Positions 40,897 through 50,875 are shown, numbered from the stretch's first letter. The stretch is DNA of 64,000 bases from Candidatus Aquabacterium excrementipullorum (GCA_019112875.1 DXIO01000035.1:1-64000), one strand, 5' to 3'. The notes: generated by a model not told the origin, from the sequence alone. Numbers and translations are program-made.

Positions 40897-42576
40897 TTAC
40901 TGCAGCGTGCCGAGCAAGGCCGTGGCATCCCACAGCAGGCATTGGTGGCGCACATAGGGCGTGCCCAGCATTTCCGTGCCGATTCCCTGCGACTTGAAGG
41001 TTTGCGTGGCCTGCAGCAGCCGATTGAAGCGGGGCCAGGCCTTCTGCCCTGCCCGATTGGGTTGGCCGGTCGCAGCGAACTGCCCCCAGTAGGCCATCAT
41101 CTGCTTGGACAGTGCAAGTTGCGCAGGCGTGGCCACATCCGCCGGGTCCGGGCTGGGCGGCGTGGTCACGATGCGCGTACCGAACACGAAAGGCAGCTCC
41201 GATGCATGGAAGGCGCCCCAGGGCATGAAGGGATCGTTGATGAAGGATGGCGCATCCTTCTCCTGGAACTCGTAGGCGTAGGTGGGCACGTGGTCCGACA
41301 AGGCCCGTGCCAGGAACTGCGTCGGGCAGGCAAACAGGCTGTCACCCAGCAGCGCCGCGGCCGACAGGTTGGGCGAGCCATAGCGGCTGGGGCTGTAGGC
41401 ATCCAGCACAATCGACGCGGCCAGCGCGGCGATGCCCGAATCGCCGGCATTGCCCTTGACCATGGCCTGGAACTCGGCCTCCGTCATCGGTGTACCCCGT
41501 TGCAACTCGAAGGCCAGCGCGATGAACAAGGTACCCTCGTCCGCGTTGTTGCCCAGCAGCACGGGTACGCGGTGGAAGCGCCCCGCGCGGATGGCGGCGC
41601 GCGATTGTTCCGGCAAGATCACGCCATCGATGTGCGGGCTGAACTGGCCCAGCGAAGCCGGGTCCGCCGCATCGATCGCGGGCGAGGCCGTCAACGCCGC
41701 CAGCGCCGACTTGCCTCGCAGGCAGGCCAACTGGGCAGCGCCCGCCGCACATCCGAGTTTTTCGGCATAGGCATTGCCCACCGCCACAGCCTGCACACGC
41801 GTGGGCTGCACCGAAGGGCAGGTACCGCTCTGGATGATGGCGCGATGGAACAAACCCTTGGCGGCAGGCGAGATCAACTGGTTGCACACGCTGGTGCCGC
41901 CGGCCGATTCGCCGAAGATGGTCACGCGCTTCGCATCGCCACCAAAGCCCGCGATGTTGCGCTGCACCCAGCGCAGCGCGGCCTGCTGATCCTGCAGCGC
42001 GTAGTTGCCGGCCTTGTCTTCGGCCGTCAAGGCATCCAGCGCCAGCGAGCCGAAGATGCCCAGTCGGTAGTTCACCGTCACCACCACGGCCTTGGCTTCG
42101 CGTGCCAGGGCCGCGCCATCGTACTGTGAGCCTGCGCCGTTGATGAAGGCCCCACCGTGGATCCACACCATCACCGGCAAGGGCTGCGTGGTGGTGGCCT
42201 GCGGCGGCACGTGGACGTTCAGGTAGAGACAGTCCTCGCTGTTGTTGCCGATGCCCGCCGGCGGGATGCGCGGATCCTGCATGCAGGTGGGGGCGGCGGC
42301 CTGCGCGGTGCGCACACCGCTCCACGGCGTGACGAGCTTGGGGGCGCGCCAGCGCAGATCGCCCACCGGCGGCGCAGCGAAAGGCACGCCCAGGAAAGCA
42401 GTGCCGGTGGCGCTGGCCGTGCCCAGCAGGTCGCCGGCCTCGGTGCGCACCGAGGCGCCGACGGTGTGGGCCTGGGCACCACAGGCCAGGCCGCTGGACA
42501 AGAGGATGCCGGAGATGAATGCGCGCGCAGGGTCGCGCATGCTGGACGTCGTCAATCGAGCGAGGATCGAAGGCAT
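40897..42576 (-). CDS. Secreted type-B carboxylesterase
   Basis: 559 residues with an alpha/beta hydrolase fold. The N-terminus is a basic then hydrophobic export signal (ISGILLSSGLACGAQAH, cleavage near residue 37). Catalytic Ser224 sits in GESAGG, the oxyanion loop is HGGAF (140-144), and EDCLYLNV is the second type-B signature. It hydrolyses carboxylic esters outside the cytoplasm; substrate unknown. The frame extends 45 codons further, but the ATG used here places the signal peptide correctly. It reads toward carbonic anhydrase with 27 bases between. No partner gene. Confidence 0.88.
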   Translation of the reverse strand: MPSILARLTTSSMRDPARAFISGILLSSGLACGAQAHTVGASVRTEAGDLLGTASATGTAFLGVPFAAPPVGDLRWRAPKLVTPWSGVRTAQAAAPTCMQDPRIPPAGIGNNSEDCLYLNVHVPPQATTTQPLPVMVWIHGGAFINGAGSQYDGAALAREAKAVVVTVNYRLGIFGSLALDALTAEDKAGNYALQDQQAALRWVQRNIAGFGGDAKRVTIFGESAGGTSVCNQLISPAAKGLFHRAIIQSGTCPSVQPTRVQAVAVGNAYAEKLGCAAGAAQLACLRGKSALAALTASPAIDAADPASLGQFSPHIDGVILPEQSRAAIRAGRFHRVPVLLGNNADEGTLFIALAFELQRGTPMTEAEFQAMVKGNAGDSGIAALAASIVLDAYSPSRYGSPNLSAAALLGDSLFACPTQFLARALSDHVPTYAYEFQEKDAPSFINDPFMPWGAFHASELPFVFGTRIVTTPPSPDPADVATPAQLALSKQMMAYWGQFAATGQPNRAGQKAWPRFNRLLQATQTFKSQGIGTEMLGTPYVRHQCLLWDATALLGTLQ

Positions 42577-42630
42577 GGGGGCTCCACGAATGAGTTGCTT
42601 GTCGTGGGCGCGCATGAACTGGCCGCACGC

Positions 42631-42654
42631 CACGGGCGCGATTCTTCGCCCGTG
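42631..42654. other. Perfect inverted repeat upstream of the carboxylesterase gene
   Basis: CACGGGCG (42631-42638) / CGCCCGTG (42647-42654), 8-bp arms with an 8-base loop, 55 bases before the esterase start. No T run. A second, bulged stem (GGGCTG...CAGCCC) is found about 45 bases further up. Could be an operator or a folded leader. Confidence 0.3.
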
Positions 42655-42765
42655 TCCAGTGCTTTGGCCTGATACCCCTATGCGCTGTGGTGGGGCTGTG
42701 GCGTAAGCCACGCAGCCCGGCCATGCCGATCATTCATTTGGCCGGCAAAGCCATTGACGGTTGCC

Positions 42766-43674
42766 TCAATCGCCCTTGCGCTGCAGGGCAGCCGTGGCCT
42801 GCGCGATCTCGTTGCCCCCCTGCTCGGCGCCGCTGCCCGGCACCTTGTCGCCATCGCGCGCCGTCACGGCGGCGAGTTGCTCGGCCAGACGCTCCGGCAC
42901 GTCATCACCCAGGCCCAGGTGCACGCCTTGCGTGAGCGTGATGTGCGAGGCCGCGAACGTGCCGGCACCTGCGTTGAGGATGGTGCGCGTGGGCGCCGAT
43001 TCATGCGCCAGCACCAGCATCGCCGGCGTCACGGCCTCGGGCTTGAGCAGCGCCAGCATGGCGGGCGGCAGCAGGCCTTCGGTCATCTGCGTGGCCGCGG
43101 TGGGGGCCAGGCAGTTCACGCGGATGTCGTTCTTGCCACCTTCCAGCGCCAGCGTCTGCATGAGGCCTACCAGGGCCATCTTGGCCGCCCCGTAGTTGGC
43201 CTGGCCGAAGTTGCCGAACAGCCCCGAGGACGACGTCGTCATCACAATGCGGCCGTACTTCTGCGCGATCATCAGGGGCCACACGGCCTTGGTGCAGTTG
43301 ACGGCGCCCATCAGGTGCACATCGAGCACCAGGCGGAAGTCGTCCAGTTCCATCTTCGCGAAGGACTTGTCGCGCAGGATGCCGGCGTTGTTGATGAGGA
43401 TGTCGACGCGGCCCCAGGTGTCCTGTGCCTTCTGCACCATGGCTTGCACCTGCGGCAGGTCGGTCACGGAGCAGGCGAAGGCGATGGCCTCGCCACCGGC
43501 GGCCACGATCTCGGCGACCACCTTCTGCGCTGGCGAAGGTTGACCGTCACCGCGGTCGACGTCGTTGACCAGCACCTTGGCACCACGCTTGGCCAGGGCC
43601 AGGGCGTGCTCGCGGCCCAGGCCGCCGCCTGCACCCGTCACGATGGCCACGCGGCCGTTGAATTTCAGTTCCAT
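42766..43674 (-). CDS. Short-chain dehydrogenase, MFE-2/HSD17B4-like
   Basis: 302 residues. The N-terminus reads MELKFNGRVAIVTGAGGGLGREHALALAKRGA, where TGAGGGLG is the NAD(P)-binding loop. NNAGILRDKSF and the catalytic YGAAK follow. The pattern NDVDRG...NAGILRDKSFAKM matches the (3R)-hydroxyacyl-CoA dehydrogenase domain of peroxisomal multifunctional enzyme type 2. That suggests oxidation of a 3-hydroxyacyl-CoA. The upstream 19 codons are open but unlike the family. No hydratase partner is present. It lies 57 bases past the tRNA terminator. Confidence 0.85.
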   Translation of the reverse strand: MELKFNGRVAIVTGAGGGLGREHALALAKRGAKVLVNDVDRGDGQPSPAQKVVAEIVAAGGEAIAFACSVTDLPQVQAMVQKAQDTWGRVDILINNAGILRDKSFAKMELDDFRLVLDVHLMGAVNCTKAVWPLMIAQKYGRIVMTTSSSGLFGNFGQANYGAAKMALVGLMQTLALEGGKNDIRVNCLAPTAATQMTEGLLPPAMLALLKPEAVTPAMLVLAHESAPTRTILNAGAGTFAASHITLTQGVHLGLGDDVPERLAEQLAAVTARDGDKVPGSGAEQGGNEIAQATAALQRKGD

Positions 43675-43730
43675 GGTCGATCTCGCAGGTCGGAACGTCC
43701 GAAAGGACAGCTCGTGGGGGTTCGGACACA

Positions 43731-43750
43731 AAAAAAGCGCCTAGGCGCTT
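43731..43750 (-). terminator. Terminator of tRNA-Ser
   Basis: On the minus strand AAGCGCC-TA-GGCGCTT, then an uninterrupted T run (the A run at 43730-43736). It starts 19 bases past the tRNA 3' end: a textbook intrinsic terminator. Confidence 0.9.
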
Positions 43751-43768
43751 GATTTGTTGTTTGAGACT

Positions 43769-43858
43769 TGGCGGAAGCGGTGAGATTCGAACTCACGGAG
43801 GGCGCAAACCCTCGCCGGTTTTCAAGACCGGTGCCTTAAACCGCTCGGCCACGCTTCC
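43769..43858 (-). tRNA. tRNA-Ser (anticodon UGA)
   Basis: A class II tRNA. The acceptor stem GGAAGCG pairs with CGCTTCC, then discriminator G and an encoded CCA. The anticodon stem CCGGT/ACCGG carries the loop CTTGAAA, anticodon TGA. A long variable arm (GCGAGGGTTTGCGCCCTCC region) and T-loop GTTCGAATC fit serine identity. Reads UCA/UCG/UCU codons by wobble. It has its own terminator. Confidence 0.97.
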
Positions 43859-43923
43859 TTGAAGGCAGCCCGCAGTATAAACGTCAACGAGGCCAGCGCC
43901 CCCGACTTGTCGAGGGCCTTGGC

Positions 43924-44154
43924 TCAGTGAAGCGCGACGTTGAGGTTATCGACCACCACCGCCCAGTCGGCATCCTGCAGCAACAGCTCATGGAGCAGAC
44001 GCGCCTGCTCCGCCGTCCAGAACGGTGCTTCAGTGATCTTGACCTCGCCTGGAAGCGGGCGGTGGGTGTTGATGAACTGGCGGATTTCCGGCTCGGAAGA
44101 CGGAAGTCCCAGTTGCTCGAACAGTTCAAAGAACTCGTGGTTGCTGGTTTCCAT
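43924..44154 (-). CDS. DUF2789 family protein
   Basis: A 76-residue protein with the family pattern: METSNHEFFELFEQLGLPSS, IRQFINTHRPLP, EAPFWTAEQARLLHELL and DADWAVVVDNLN. Acidic, helical, no signal. The function of the family is unknown. A longer minus-strand frame overlaps it (to 44180) but is Ser/Arg-rich nonsense. The upstream 100 bases are AT-rich and may contain its promoter. Confidence 0.85.
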   Translation of the reverse strand: METSNHEFFELFEQLGLPSSEPEIRQFINTHRPLPGEVKITEAPFWTAEQARLLHELLLQDADWAVVVDNLNVALH

Positions 44155-44256
44155 CGCATGCCTCCATGTGTCCCGCTCAAGCGGGCATATTTCAGATGGA
44201 ATTTTTATAGCACTGACGATGACGGAGCGTCGGCCCTCGGGATTTGGACACCGCCC

Positions 44257-45081
44257 TCAGCCCGGTTTTTGCGCCTGCGGACAAGGAATCTGGATCAGTT
44301 CGCGATCTCCATCATCCAGCAAGCGCACTGCGGTCAGCGAGCCTCCCCAAACGCAGCCCGTGTCCAGCGCCAGCAGATCGTCCCGGTTGATCAACCCCAG
44401 GGTGGACCAGTGTCCGAAAGCCACCGATGCAGACGCCGTGCGCCGCCCTGGGACCTCGAACCAGGGCATGTAGCCCTCCGGCGACCCGCCTGCGCCCTCC
44501 TTGGTCGCGAATTCCATCGTGCCGTCGGCCGCGCAAAAGCGCAGGCGCGTCAGGCTGTTGATCACGCAGCGCCAACGGTCCGCGCCTTGCAGCGCATCGT
44601 CCCAGCGGGCCGGCTCGTTGCCGTACATCTGCGGCAGGAAGCCGGCCAGATCGGGCCCGCGCAGCAACGTCTGCACCTCGCCGGCCAGCGCCATGGTCTG
44701 GGCCACATCCCATTGCGGCACAACACCGGCGTGCACCATGAGCCAGCCGTGTGCATGCACCGCCAGCGGCCGGTGGCGCAGCCAGTCCAGCCAGACGTCG
44801 CGGTCTGGCGCCTCCAGGATCGGGCCGACGGTGTCGCCCTTGTGCAGCTTGCGCACGCCCTGCGACACGGCCAGCAGGTGAAGGTCATGGTTGCCCAGCA
44901 GGCAGGTCGTGGCATTGCCCAAACCACGCAAGCGGCGCAGCACGCCCAGTGAATCAGGACCCCGGTTGACCAGGTCGCCCAGCACGTACAGATGGTCGCG
45001 CGAGGGCGAAAAGTCCACGGTCTGCAGCAGCCGGTCGAGCGGATCACCGCAGCCCTGAAGGTCTCCAACGATGTAGATCAT
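44257..45081 (-). CDS. apaH: Bis(5'-nucleosyl)-tetraphosphatase, symmetrical
   Basis: 274 residues. It hydrolyses Ap4A to two ADP and can also decap Np4-capped RNA. The metallophosphatase motifs are clear: GDLQG (6-10), GDLVNRGPDS, GNHD, and HAGVVPQWD. The frame is open for 24 codons further, but MIYIVGDLQG is the conserved N-terminus. Divergent from the pirin gene with 143 bases between. In enterics apaH follows ksgA; that context is not seen here. Confidence 0.95.
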   Translation of the reverse strand: MIYIVGDLQGCGDPLDRLLQTVDFSPSRDHLYVLGDLVNRGPDSLGVLRRLRGLGNATTCLLGNHDLHLLAVSQGVRKLHKGDTVGPILEAPDRDVWLDWLRHRPLAVHAHGWLMVHAGVVPQWDVAQTMALAGEVQTLLRGPDLAGFLPQMYGNEPARWDDALQGADRWRCVINSLTRLRFCAADGTMEFATKEGAGGSPEGYMPWFEVPGRRTASASVAFGHWSTLGLINRDDLLALDTGCVWGGSLTAVRLLDDGDRELIQIPCPQAQKPG

Positions 45082-45224
45082 GGCGTCGATTCTGCAAGCA
45101 AACGCCCGCACACCCGCCCACACCCCCTCAAATCCTTTGAACGGTGTGTGCAAGCGCCCTGCCTGGCAAACGCGGGCCGCGCCCCCATCATTGCCTCATC
45201 GACGCCCCTTTCAGAGCCCCCGCC

Positions 45225-46115
45225 ATGAGCACCAGCCCCCCCTCCCCCGACAACGCACCGCCCACCAACCGCCCCGTGGCAGCCGCCTTGCGTGGCCAGC
45301 CCGCCGAGGACGGCGCCGGCGTGCGCCTGACCCGCGTCTTCCAGGCCCGCGCAGCGATGAACCTCGATCCCTTCCTGATGCTGGACGAGTTCGCCTCGGA
45401 CCAGGCCGACGACTACATCGCCGGCTTCCCTTCGCACCCGCACCGCGGCTTCGAGACGGTGACCTACATGCTCGAAGGCCACATGCTGCATGAGGACCAC
45501 CTGGGGAACCAGGGCCACCTTCGTGACGGCGACGTGCAGTGGATGACGGCGGGGCGCGGCATCATCCATTCCGAGATGCCTCAGCAGCAGGAAGGTCGCA
45601 TGCGCGGCTTCCAGCTGTGGATCAACCTGCCCGCGGCCGAGAAGATGAAGCCCGCCGCTTACCGCGACATCCCCGCCGCGCAGATCCCCCGCGCCGAGCT
45701 GGCCAACGGCGGCTGGGTGAAGGTGATCGCCGGCAGCACGCCTGACGCGAACGGGCAGATCGTGCACGGCCCCATCCAGGGCCTGAGCACCGAGCCCGTC
45801 TACCTGCACGCCCACCTGACGGCCGGGGCCCCCTGGCAAACGCCCGTGCCGTCCGGCCACACCGCGCTGGTCTACGTGGCCGATGGCGAGGTGCTGATCG
45901 ACGGTCGCACGCTGCACCAAGGCTGGGCAGGGGTGCTCGGCCAGGGCGCCCAAGTGGCCCTCACTGCAGGCAGCGAAGGCGCCGACGTGCTGCTGCTGGC
46001 GGGCAAGCCCCTGCGCGAACCCATCGTGCAGTACGGCCCCTTCGTGATGAACACGCGCGAAGAGATCGAGCAAGCCCTGCGCGATTACAGCCAGGGGACA
46101 TTGACCGGGGTCTGA
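45225..46115 (+). CDS. Pirin family protein
   Basis: 296 residues, a bicupin. The N-terminal cupin has the iron-site pattern FPSHPHRGFETVTYML (His pair), then GDVQWMTAGRGIIHSEMP with the further His and Glu ligands. The C-terminal pirin_C domain covers about residues 190-290. Bacterial pirins show quercetinase-like or regulatory activity; role here unknown. The ATG used here (MSTSPPSPDN) follows an unstructured ~20-residue lead. The next gene begins about 60 bases downstream on the same strand, so co-transcription is possible. Confidence 0.9.
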   Translation: MSTSPPSPDNAPPTNRPVAAALRGQPAEDGAGVRLTRVFQARAAMNLDPFLMLDEFASDQADDYIAGFPSHPHRGFETVTYMLEGHMLHEDHLGNQGHLRDGDVQWMTAGRGIIHSEMPQQQEGRMRGFQLWINLPAAEKMKPAAYRDIPAAQIPRAELANGGWVKVIAGSTPDANGQIVHGPIQGLSTEPVYLHAHLTAGAPWQTPVPSGHTALVYVADGEVLIDGRTLHQGWAGVLGQGAQVALTAGSEGADVLLLAGKPLREPIVQYGPFVMNTREEIEQALRDYSQGTLTGV

Positions 46116-46176
46116 AAATGATTCTGATAACCTTGGAGGATCGAAACCGATGGCCCGGCCATGCCCGGCGCCAGTC

Positions 46177-47484
46177 ATGGAACTAGCACTGCTGATTTTT
46201 CTGATCCTGCTCAACGGCCTTTTCGCGATGTCCGAAATGGCCCTGGCCTCCAGCCGCAAGGCCCGCCTGCAAGTGATGACCGAGACAGGCGACGACGGCG
46301 CCCGGGTGGCGATGGACCTGCACGACAACCCCACGCAGTTCCTGTCGACCGTGCAGATCGGGATCACGTCCATCGGCGTGCTCAACGGTATCGTGGGTGA
46401 GGCCGCGTTCTCCGCGCCGCTGGCCCAGTGGCTCCTCGAACAGTTCACCATCCCCGAGCGCATCGCCGGCTACACGGCCACCGGCCTGGTGGTCCTGATC
46501 ATCACCTTCATCACCATCATCTTCGGTGAGCTGGTGCCCAAGCGCGTCGGCCAGATGTTCCCTGAATCGGTCGCGCGGGTGGTGGCACGGCCCATGCACT
46601 GGCTGTCTCGCCTGACCAAGCCCTTCGTGGCCTCGCTGTCCTTCTGCACCAATGCCGTCCTGAGCATGCTGGGCATCAAGGACAACGGCAACCGTGGCGT
46701 GACCGAAGAGGAGATCGCCGCCAGCCTGGAGGAAGGCCTGGACGCCGGCGTGATCGAGGCCCACGAGCACCAGATGGTGCGCAACGTGTTCCGTCTGGAC
46801 GACCGTCAGGTCGGCTCGATGATGATCCCCCGTGGCGACATGGCCTGGCTGAACCTGGAGGATTCGCTGGAAGACAACCTGGCGATCATCCAGGAACACG
46901 GCCACTCCCGTTACCCCGTGTGCCGGGGCGGCCTGGACGATGTGGTCGGCGTCGCCACCGCGCAGCAGTTGCTGCAGCAGTTCGCCCAGACGCACACGGC
47001 CGACCTCAACCTGGGGCTGCAACCGGCCGTGTTCGTGCCGGAAACCCTGTCGGGCATGGAGTTGCTGGAGCACTTCCGCGCGTCCAGCTCCCAGATGGTC
47101 TTCGTGGTCGACGAATACGGCGAGGTGCAGGGCGTGATCACCCTGCGCGACGTGCTGGAGGCCATCACCGGCGAGTTCACCGCGGCGGACGAGCCCGAAG
47201 AGGCCTGGGCCGTGCAGCGCGAGGACGGCTCATGGCTGATCGATGGCCTGATCCCCGTGCCCGAACTCAAGGACCGTCTGGGCCTCAAGGCCCTGCCCGA
47301 CGAAGACCGTGGCCGCTACAACACCCTCGCCGGCCTGGTGATGATGTTGCTGGGCCGCCTGCCCAAGACAGCCGACCACGTCGAATGGGATTGCTGGCGT
47401 TTCGAGGTCGTCGACATGGACGGCAAGCGCATCGACAAGCTGCTGGCCAGTCGCATGCCTGAAGTGGCCGGCGAAGACGGCTGA
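46177..47484 (+). CDS. Hemolysin-like CNNM/CorC membrane protein (DUF21 + CBS pair + CorC_HlyC)
   Basis: 435 residues. The N-terminal DUF21 domain has three or four membrane helices (LALLIFLILLNGLFAMSEMALASS, then YTATGLVVLIITFITIIFGELVPKR). Two CBS domains (about 205-330) and a C-terminal CorC_HlyC domain follow. The family exports or regulates divalent cations, Mg or Co. The 'hemolysin' name is historical. An in-frame ATG 9 codons earlier has a GGAGG (46136-46140), 9 bases upstream, so the longer form MARPCPAPVMEL cannot be excluded. Convergent with pgl. Confidence 0.87.
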   Translation: MELALLIFLILLNGLFAMSEMALASSRKARLQVMTETGDDGARVAMDLHDNPTQFLSTVQIGITSIGVLNGIVGEAAFSAPLAQWLLEQFTIPERIAGYTATGLVVLIITFITIIFGELVPKRVGQMFPESVARVVARPMHWLSRLTKPFVASLSFCTNAVLSMLGIKDNGNRGVTEEEIAASLEEGLDAGVIEAHEHQMVRNVFRLDDRQVGSMMIPRGDMAWLNLEDSLEDNLAIIQEHGHSRYPVCRGGLDDVVGVATAQQLLQQFAQTHTADLNLGLQPAVFVPETLSGMELLEHFRASSSQMVFVVDEYGEVQGVITLRDVLEAITGEFTAADEPEEAWAVQREDGSWLIDGLIPVPELKDRLGLKALPDEDRGRYNTLAGLVMMLLGRLPKTADHVEWDCWRFEVVDMDGKRIDKLLASRMPEVAGEDG

Positions 47485-47516
47485 CGCCTGTTCACCCCAA
47501 CGCCGCACACCGGCGC

Positions 47517-48221
47517 TCAGGGGGCGAAGTACACGTGGCAGACCGCCCTGGATTCGTGCAATGCACGGCGCACCGGCAACTCCACCGTGTTGCCCGGTGT
47601 CAGCGCCCTGGCCAGCACAGGTTCCTTGTCGGCACCGGTGAGGTGCAGGATCATGTGGCGCGCATCGAGCAAGGTGCGCGGCGTGAGCGTCATGCGCGGC
47701 GCAGGGACATTGGGCGCACGTGGCGTGTCCACCGCGGCGCAATGGGCCTGCCAGGAAGCGTCCATCACCTGCCCCGGAAACCATGAGGCCGTGTGCCCGT
47801 CGCCGCCCATGCCCAGCACCACCACATCGGCGGGCCAGGCAATGGTGGACAAGCGGGCTTCCACGGTGGGTTGAGCCTCCTGCGGGGTCGCCATGCCGTT
47901 GTACAGCGGCACCCAGCGCGCCCAGGCAGCCTCGTTGCGCAACAGGTGGCGCCGCACCAGGCTTTCATTGCTGGCGGGGTCGTCCACGGGCACCCAGCGT
48001 TCGTCGGCCAGGGTGATGGTGACCAGCGTCCAGTCCAGATCGGATTGGGACAGGCGCTGCCACATCGGCACGGGCGTGGAGCCACCCGACACCACCAGCG
48101 TGGCGCGGCCACGCACCGCCAATGCCTCGCGCAGCGCCGCTTCCACGGCCTGCGCCACAGCGACAGCCAGGCTGGCCGCATCGGCCGCCCGGTGCAGCAC
48201 CGGCCCACCGTTCCCGTCCAT
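47517..48221 (-). CDS. pgl: 6-phosphogluconolactonase
   Basis: 234 residues, DevB/SOL type. It hydrolyses 6-phosphogluconolactone to 6-phosphogluconate. Motifs: VVSGGSTPVPMWQRL (phosphate loop), DERWVP, and GMGGDGHTASWFPG with the catalytic His. Its place divergent from edd, with 96 bases between, supports feeding the Entner-Doudoroff route. zwf, which makes the lactone, is not in the window. Confidence 0.93.
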   Translation of the reverse strand: MDGNGGPVLHRAADAASLAVAVAQAVEAALREALAVRGRATLVVSGGSTPVPMWQRLSQSDLDWTLVTITLADERWVPVDDPASNESLVRRHLLRNEAAWARWVPLYNGMATPQEAQPTVEARLSTIAWPADVVVLGMGGDGHTASWFPGQVMDASWQAHCAAVDTPRAPNVPAPRMTLTPRTLLDARHMILHLTGADKEPVLARALTPGNTVELPVRRALHESRAVCHVYFAP

Positions 48222-48317
48222 TACGTCGTCCTCACTGTGGTCATGGCAACAGTGTAGGGCTGTGACAATGGCCCCAGGGTTTATGCTGTGGAACCCACAT
48301 TGACAGGACCGTTACCC

Positions 48318-50171
48318 GTGAGTCCCCACCCACGCCTGATCGAGGTCACCGCCCGCATCCAGGCCCGCAGCGCGGCCACCCGGCAGCGCTACCTTGAGCG
48401 GGTCGCCGCCCACCATGCCCGGGGCGTGCAGCGTGCCGGCCTGGGCTGCACCAACCTGGCCCACGGCTATGCCGCCGCGCCCGAGGGCGACAAGATCTGG
48501 CTGCGCGCGCAGCATGCTCCCAACATCGGCATCGTGTCGTCCTACAACGACATGCTGTCGGCCCATCAACCGCTGCATGCCTTTCCGGCGTGGATCAAGG
48601 AGGCGGCGCGAGAACACGGCGCCACCGCGCAATTCGCCGGCGGCGTGCCAGCCATGTGCGACGGCGTCACCCAGGGCCAGCCGGGCATGGAGCTGTCGCT
48701 CTTCTCGCGCGACGTGATCGCCATGGGCACGGCCGTGGCCCTCACGCACAACATGTTCGACGCCACCTTGTGTCTGGGTGTGTGCGACAAGATCGTGCCC
48801 GGCCTGCTGATCGGCGCGCTGAGCTTCGGCCACCTGCCGACCATCTTCGTGCCCGGCGGGCCCATGCCTTCCGGCCTGTCCAATGATGCCAAGGCGAAGA
48901 TGCGCCAGCGATTCGCGGCCGGCGAGGTCGGGCCCGACGCCCTGCTCGCCGCCGAGGAGCAGTCCTACCACACGGCCGGCACCTGCACCTTTTACGGCAC
49001 CGCCAACAGCAACCAGATGCTGATGGAGATCATGGGCCTGCATGTGCCCGGTTCGGCCTTCATCAACCCGGGCACGCCATTGCGCGAAGCCCTGGTGCGG
49101 GAAGCCGCGCACCGCGTGCTGCAGATCACCTCGCACGGCCCTGACTACACGCCCATCGGCCACGTGATCGACGAGCGCGCCATCGTCAACGGCATCGTCG
49201 GCCTGATGGCCACGGGCGGCTCGACCAACCACACCCTGCACCTCGTCGCGATCGCGCGTGCCGCCGGCATCTTGATCGACTGGAGCGATTTCGACGAGCT
49301 CTCGGCCGTGGTGCCGCTGCTGGCGCGCGTCTATCCCAATGGCAAGGCCGACGTGAACCAGTTCCATGAGGCGGGTGGCCTGGGCTTCCTGATCCGAGAA
49401 CTGCTCGACGCGGGCCTGTTGCACGAAGACGTGCGCACCGTGGCAGGCGGCAACCTGGGCCTGCGCGCCTATACCCGCCACCCGGTACTGCGCGAAGGCC
49501 CTCAAGGCCCCGATGGCCCGCCTGTGCTGGCCTGGGAAGACGCTCCGGCCGCCAGTGGCAACGACCAGATCGTCGGCACGGTGGCAACGCCCTTCGCACC
49601 CAATGGCGGCCTGCGCCTGCTGCAGGGCAATCTGGGACGCTCGGTGATCAAGGTGTCGGCCGTCAAGCCCGAGCACCAGGTCGTGCAGGCGCCCGCCATC
49701 GTCTTCGACGACCAGGAAGACCTGCTGGCCGCCTACAAGCGCGGTGAGTTGCAACGTGACTTCGTGGCCGTGGTCCGCGGCCAGGGCCCACGCGCCAATG
49801 GCATGCCGGAACTGCACTCGCTCACCCCCACCCTGACCAACCTGCAGGACCAGGGATTCAAGGTGGCGCTGGTGACCGATGGGCGGATGTCAGGCGCCTC
49901 GGGCAAGGTGCCCGCGGCCATCCACGTCACGCCCGAAGTGGTGGCCGGTGGCCCGCTGGCCCGCGTCCGCACCGGCGATGTGATCCTGCTGGACGCACCG
50001 GCCGGCATGCTCGAGGCGCTGGTGCCCCCCGATGAATGGGTTGCCCGCGAAGTGCTCATGCCGGACCGCGAAGGCCATCACCATGGACTGGGCCGCGACC
50101 TGTTCGGTGGCCTGCGCCACACCGTGACCGGTGCCGAGCAAGGCGCCGCCACGTTCGGCGGCGATTGGTGA
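48318..50171 (+). CDS. edd: Phosphogluconate dehydratase (Entner-Doudoroff)
   Basis: 617 residues, IlvD/Edd family. It dehydrates 6-phosphogluconate to KDPG with a 4Fe-4S cluster. Seen: [46 protein letters not shown] (Cys), [13 protein letters not shown] (Cys) and [21 protein letters not shown]. Start: GTG with CAGGA about 10 bases upstream matches the family N-terminus; an in-frame GTG 10 codons earlier is less likely. eda follows after 38 bases, an edd-eda operon. Confidence 0.96.
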   Translation: MSPHPRLIEVTARIQARSAATRQRYLERVAAHHARGVQRAGLGCTNLAHGYAAAPEGDKIWLRAQHAPNIGIVSSYNDMLSAHQPLHAFPAWIKEAAREHGATAQFAGGVPAMCDGVTQGQPGMELSLFSRDVIAMGTAVALTHNMFDATLCLGVCDKIVPGLLIGALSFGHLPTIFVPGGPMPSGLSNDAKAKMRQRFAAGEVGPDALLAAEEQSYHTAGTCTFYGTANSNQMLMEIMGLHVPGSAFINPGTPLREALVREAAHRVLQITSHGPDYTPIGHVIDERAIVNGIVGLMATGGSTNHTLHLVAIARAAGILIDWSDFDELSAVVPLLARVYPNGKADVNQFHEAGGLGFLIRELLDAGLLHEDVRTVAGGNLGLRAYTRHPVLREGPQGPDGPPVLAWEDAPAASGNDQIVGTVATPFAPNGGLRLLQGNLGRSVIKVSAVKPEHQVVQAPAIVFDDQEDLLAAYKRGELQRDFVAVVRGQGPRANGMPELHSLTPTLTNLQDQGFKVALVTDGRMSGASGKVPAAIHVTPEVVAGGPLARVRTGDVILLDAPAGMLEALVPPDEWVAREVLMPDREGHHHGLGRDLFGGLRHTVTGAEQGAATFGGDW

Positions 50172-50209
50172 ACCACCGTCCCTCCGCCGTCAACACCGCC
50201 ATCATCACC

Positions 50210-50860
50210 ATGCCCGACACTTCTGCGACCGACCTGATCGATTCCGCCCTGCGCCTGAGCCCGGTGATCCCCGTGCTCGTGGTGGACGATGTGGCCCACG
50301 CCGCGCCCCTGGCCCGGGCCCTGTTCGACGGCGGCATCAAGGTGCTGGAGATCACGCTGCGCACACCCCAGGCGCTGGCGGTGATCGAAGCCATGGCCCG
50401 CGCCGTCCCCCAGGCCGTGATCGCGGCAGGCACGGTGACCACGCCGGCGCAACTGGCCGCCGCCAGGGATGCAGGCGCACAGTTCGCCGTGTCGCCGGGC
50501 CTGACACCCGCGCTGGCCGATGCGGTTCAGCAAGCCGGTGCCCTGCCCTTGCTGCCAGGGGTGGCCACGGCCTCGGAACTGATGCTGGGCCTGGACGCCG
50601 GCCTGGGCCGTTTCAAGCTCTTCCCGGCCGAGGCCGTGGGTGGGATCAAGCTGCTGCAATCGCTGCACGGGCCTTTTCCGCAGGCCGTGTTCTGCCCTAC
50701 TGGCGGCATCACACTGGAAAGCGCACCGCGCTATCTGGCGCTGCCCAATGTGGCCTGCGTGGGCGGCTCCTGGCTGGCGCCCAAGGCCGCCTTGGCCGCC
50801 GGCCAGTGGGATCAGATCCGGGAACTCGCCCGCCAGGCCGCCGCGCTTGCGCGCGCTTGA
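50210..50860 (+). CDS. eda: 2-keto-3-deoxy-6-phosphogluconate (KDPG) aldolase
   Basis: 216 residues, a class I aldolase splitting KDPG into pyruvate and glyceraldehyde-3-phosphate. Schiff-base Lys136 is in GRFKLFPAE, and the general acid/base Glu47 in VLEITLRT. VIAAGTV and CPTGGI are the other conserved segments. The frame is open upstream within edd, but the ATG used here gives the normal length. Second gene of edd-eda; converges on a TetR gene. Confidence 0.96.
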   Translation: MPDTSATDLIDSALRLSPVIPVLVVDDVAHAAPLARALFDGGIKVLEITLRTPQALAVIEAMARAVPQAVIAAGTVTTPAQLAAARDAGAQFAVSPGLTPALADAVQQAGALPLLPGVATASELMLGLDAGLGRFKLFPAEAVGGIKLLQSLHGPFPQAVFCPTGGITLESAPRYLALPNVACVGGSWLAPKAALAAGQWDQIRELARQAAALARA

Positions 50861-50875
50861 TCGCCCGTCATCCGC

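Noticed and set aside
43884..44180. A 98-codon minus-strand frame overlapping DUF2789
   Set aside because: Ser/Arg/Arg-rich; the DUF2789 frame in the same place has recognisable family motifs.
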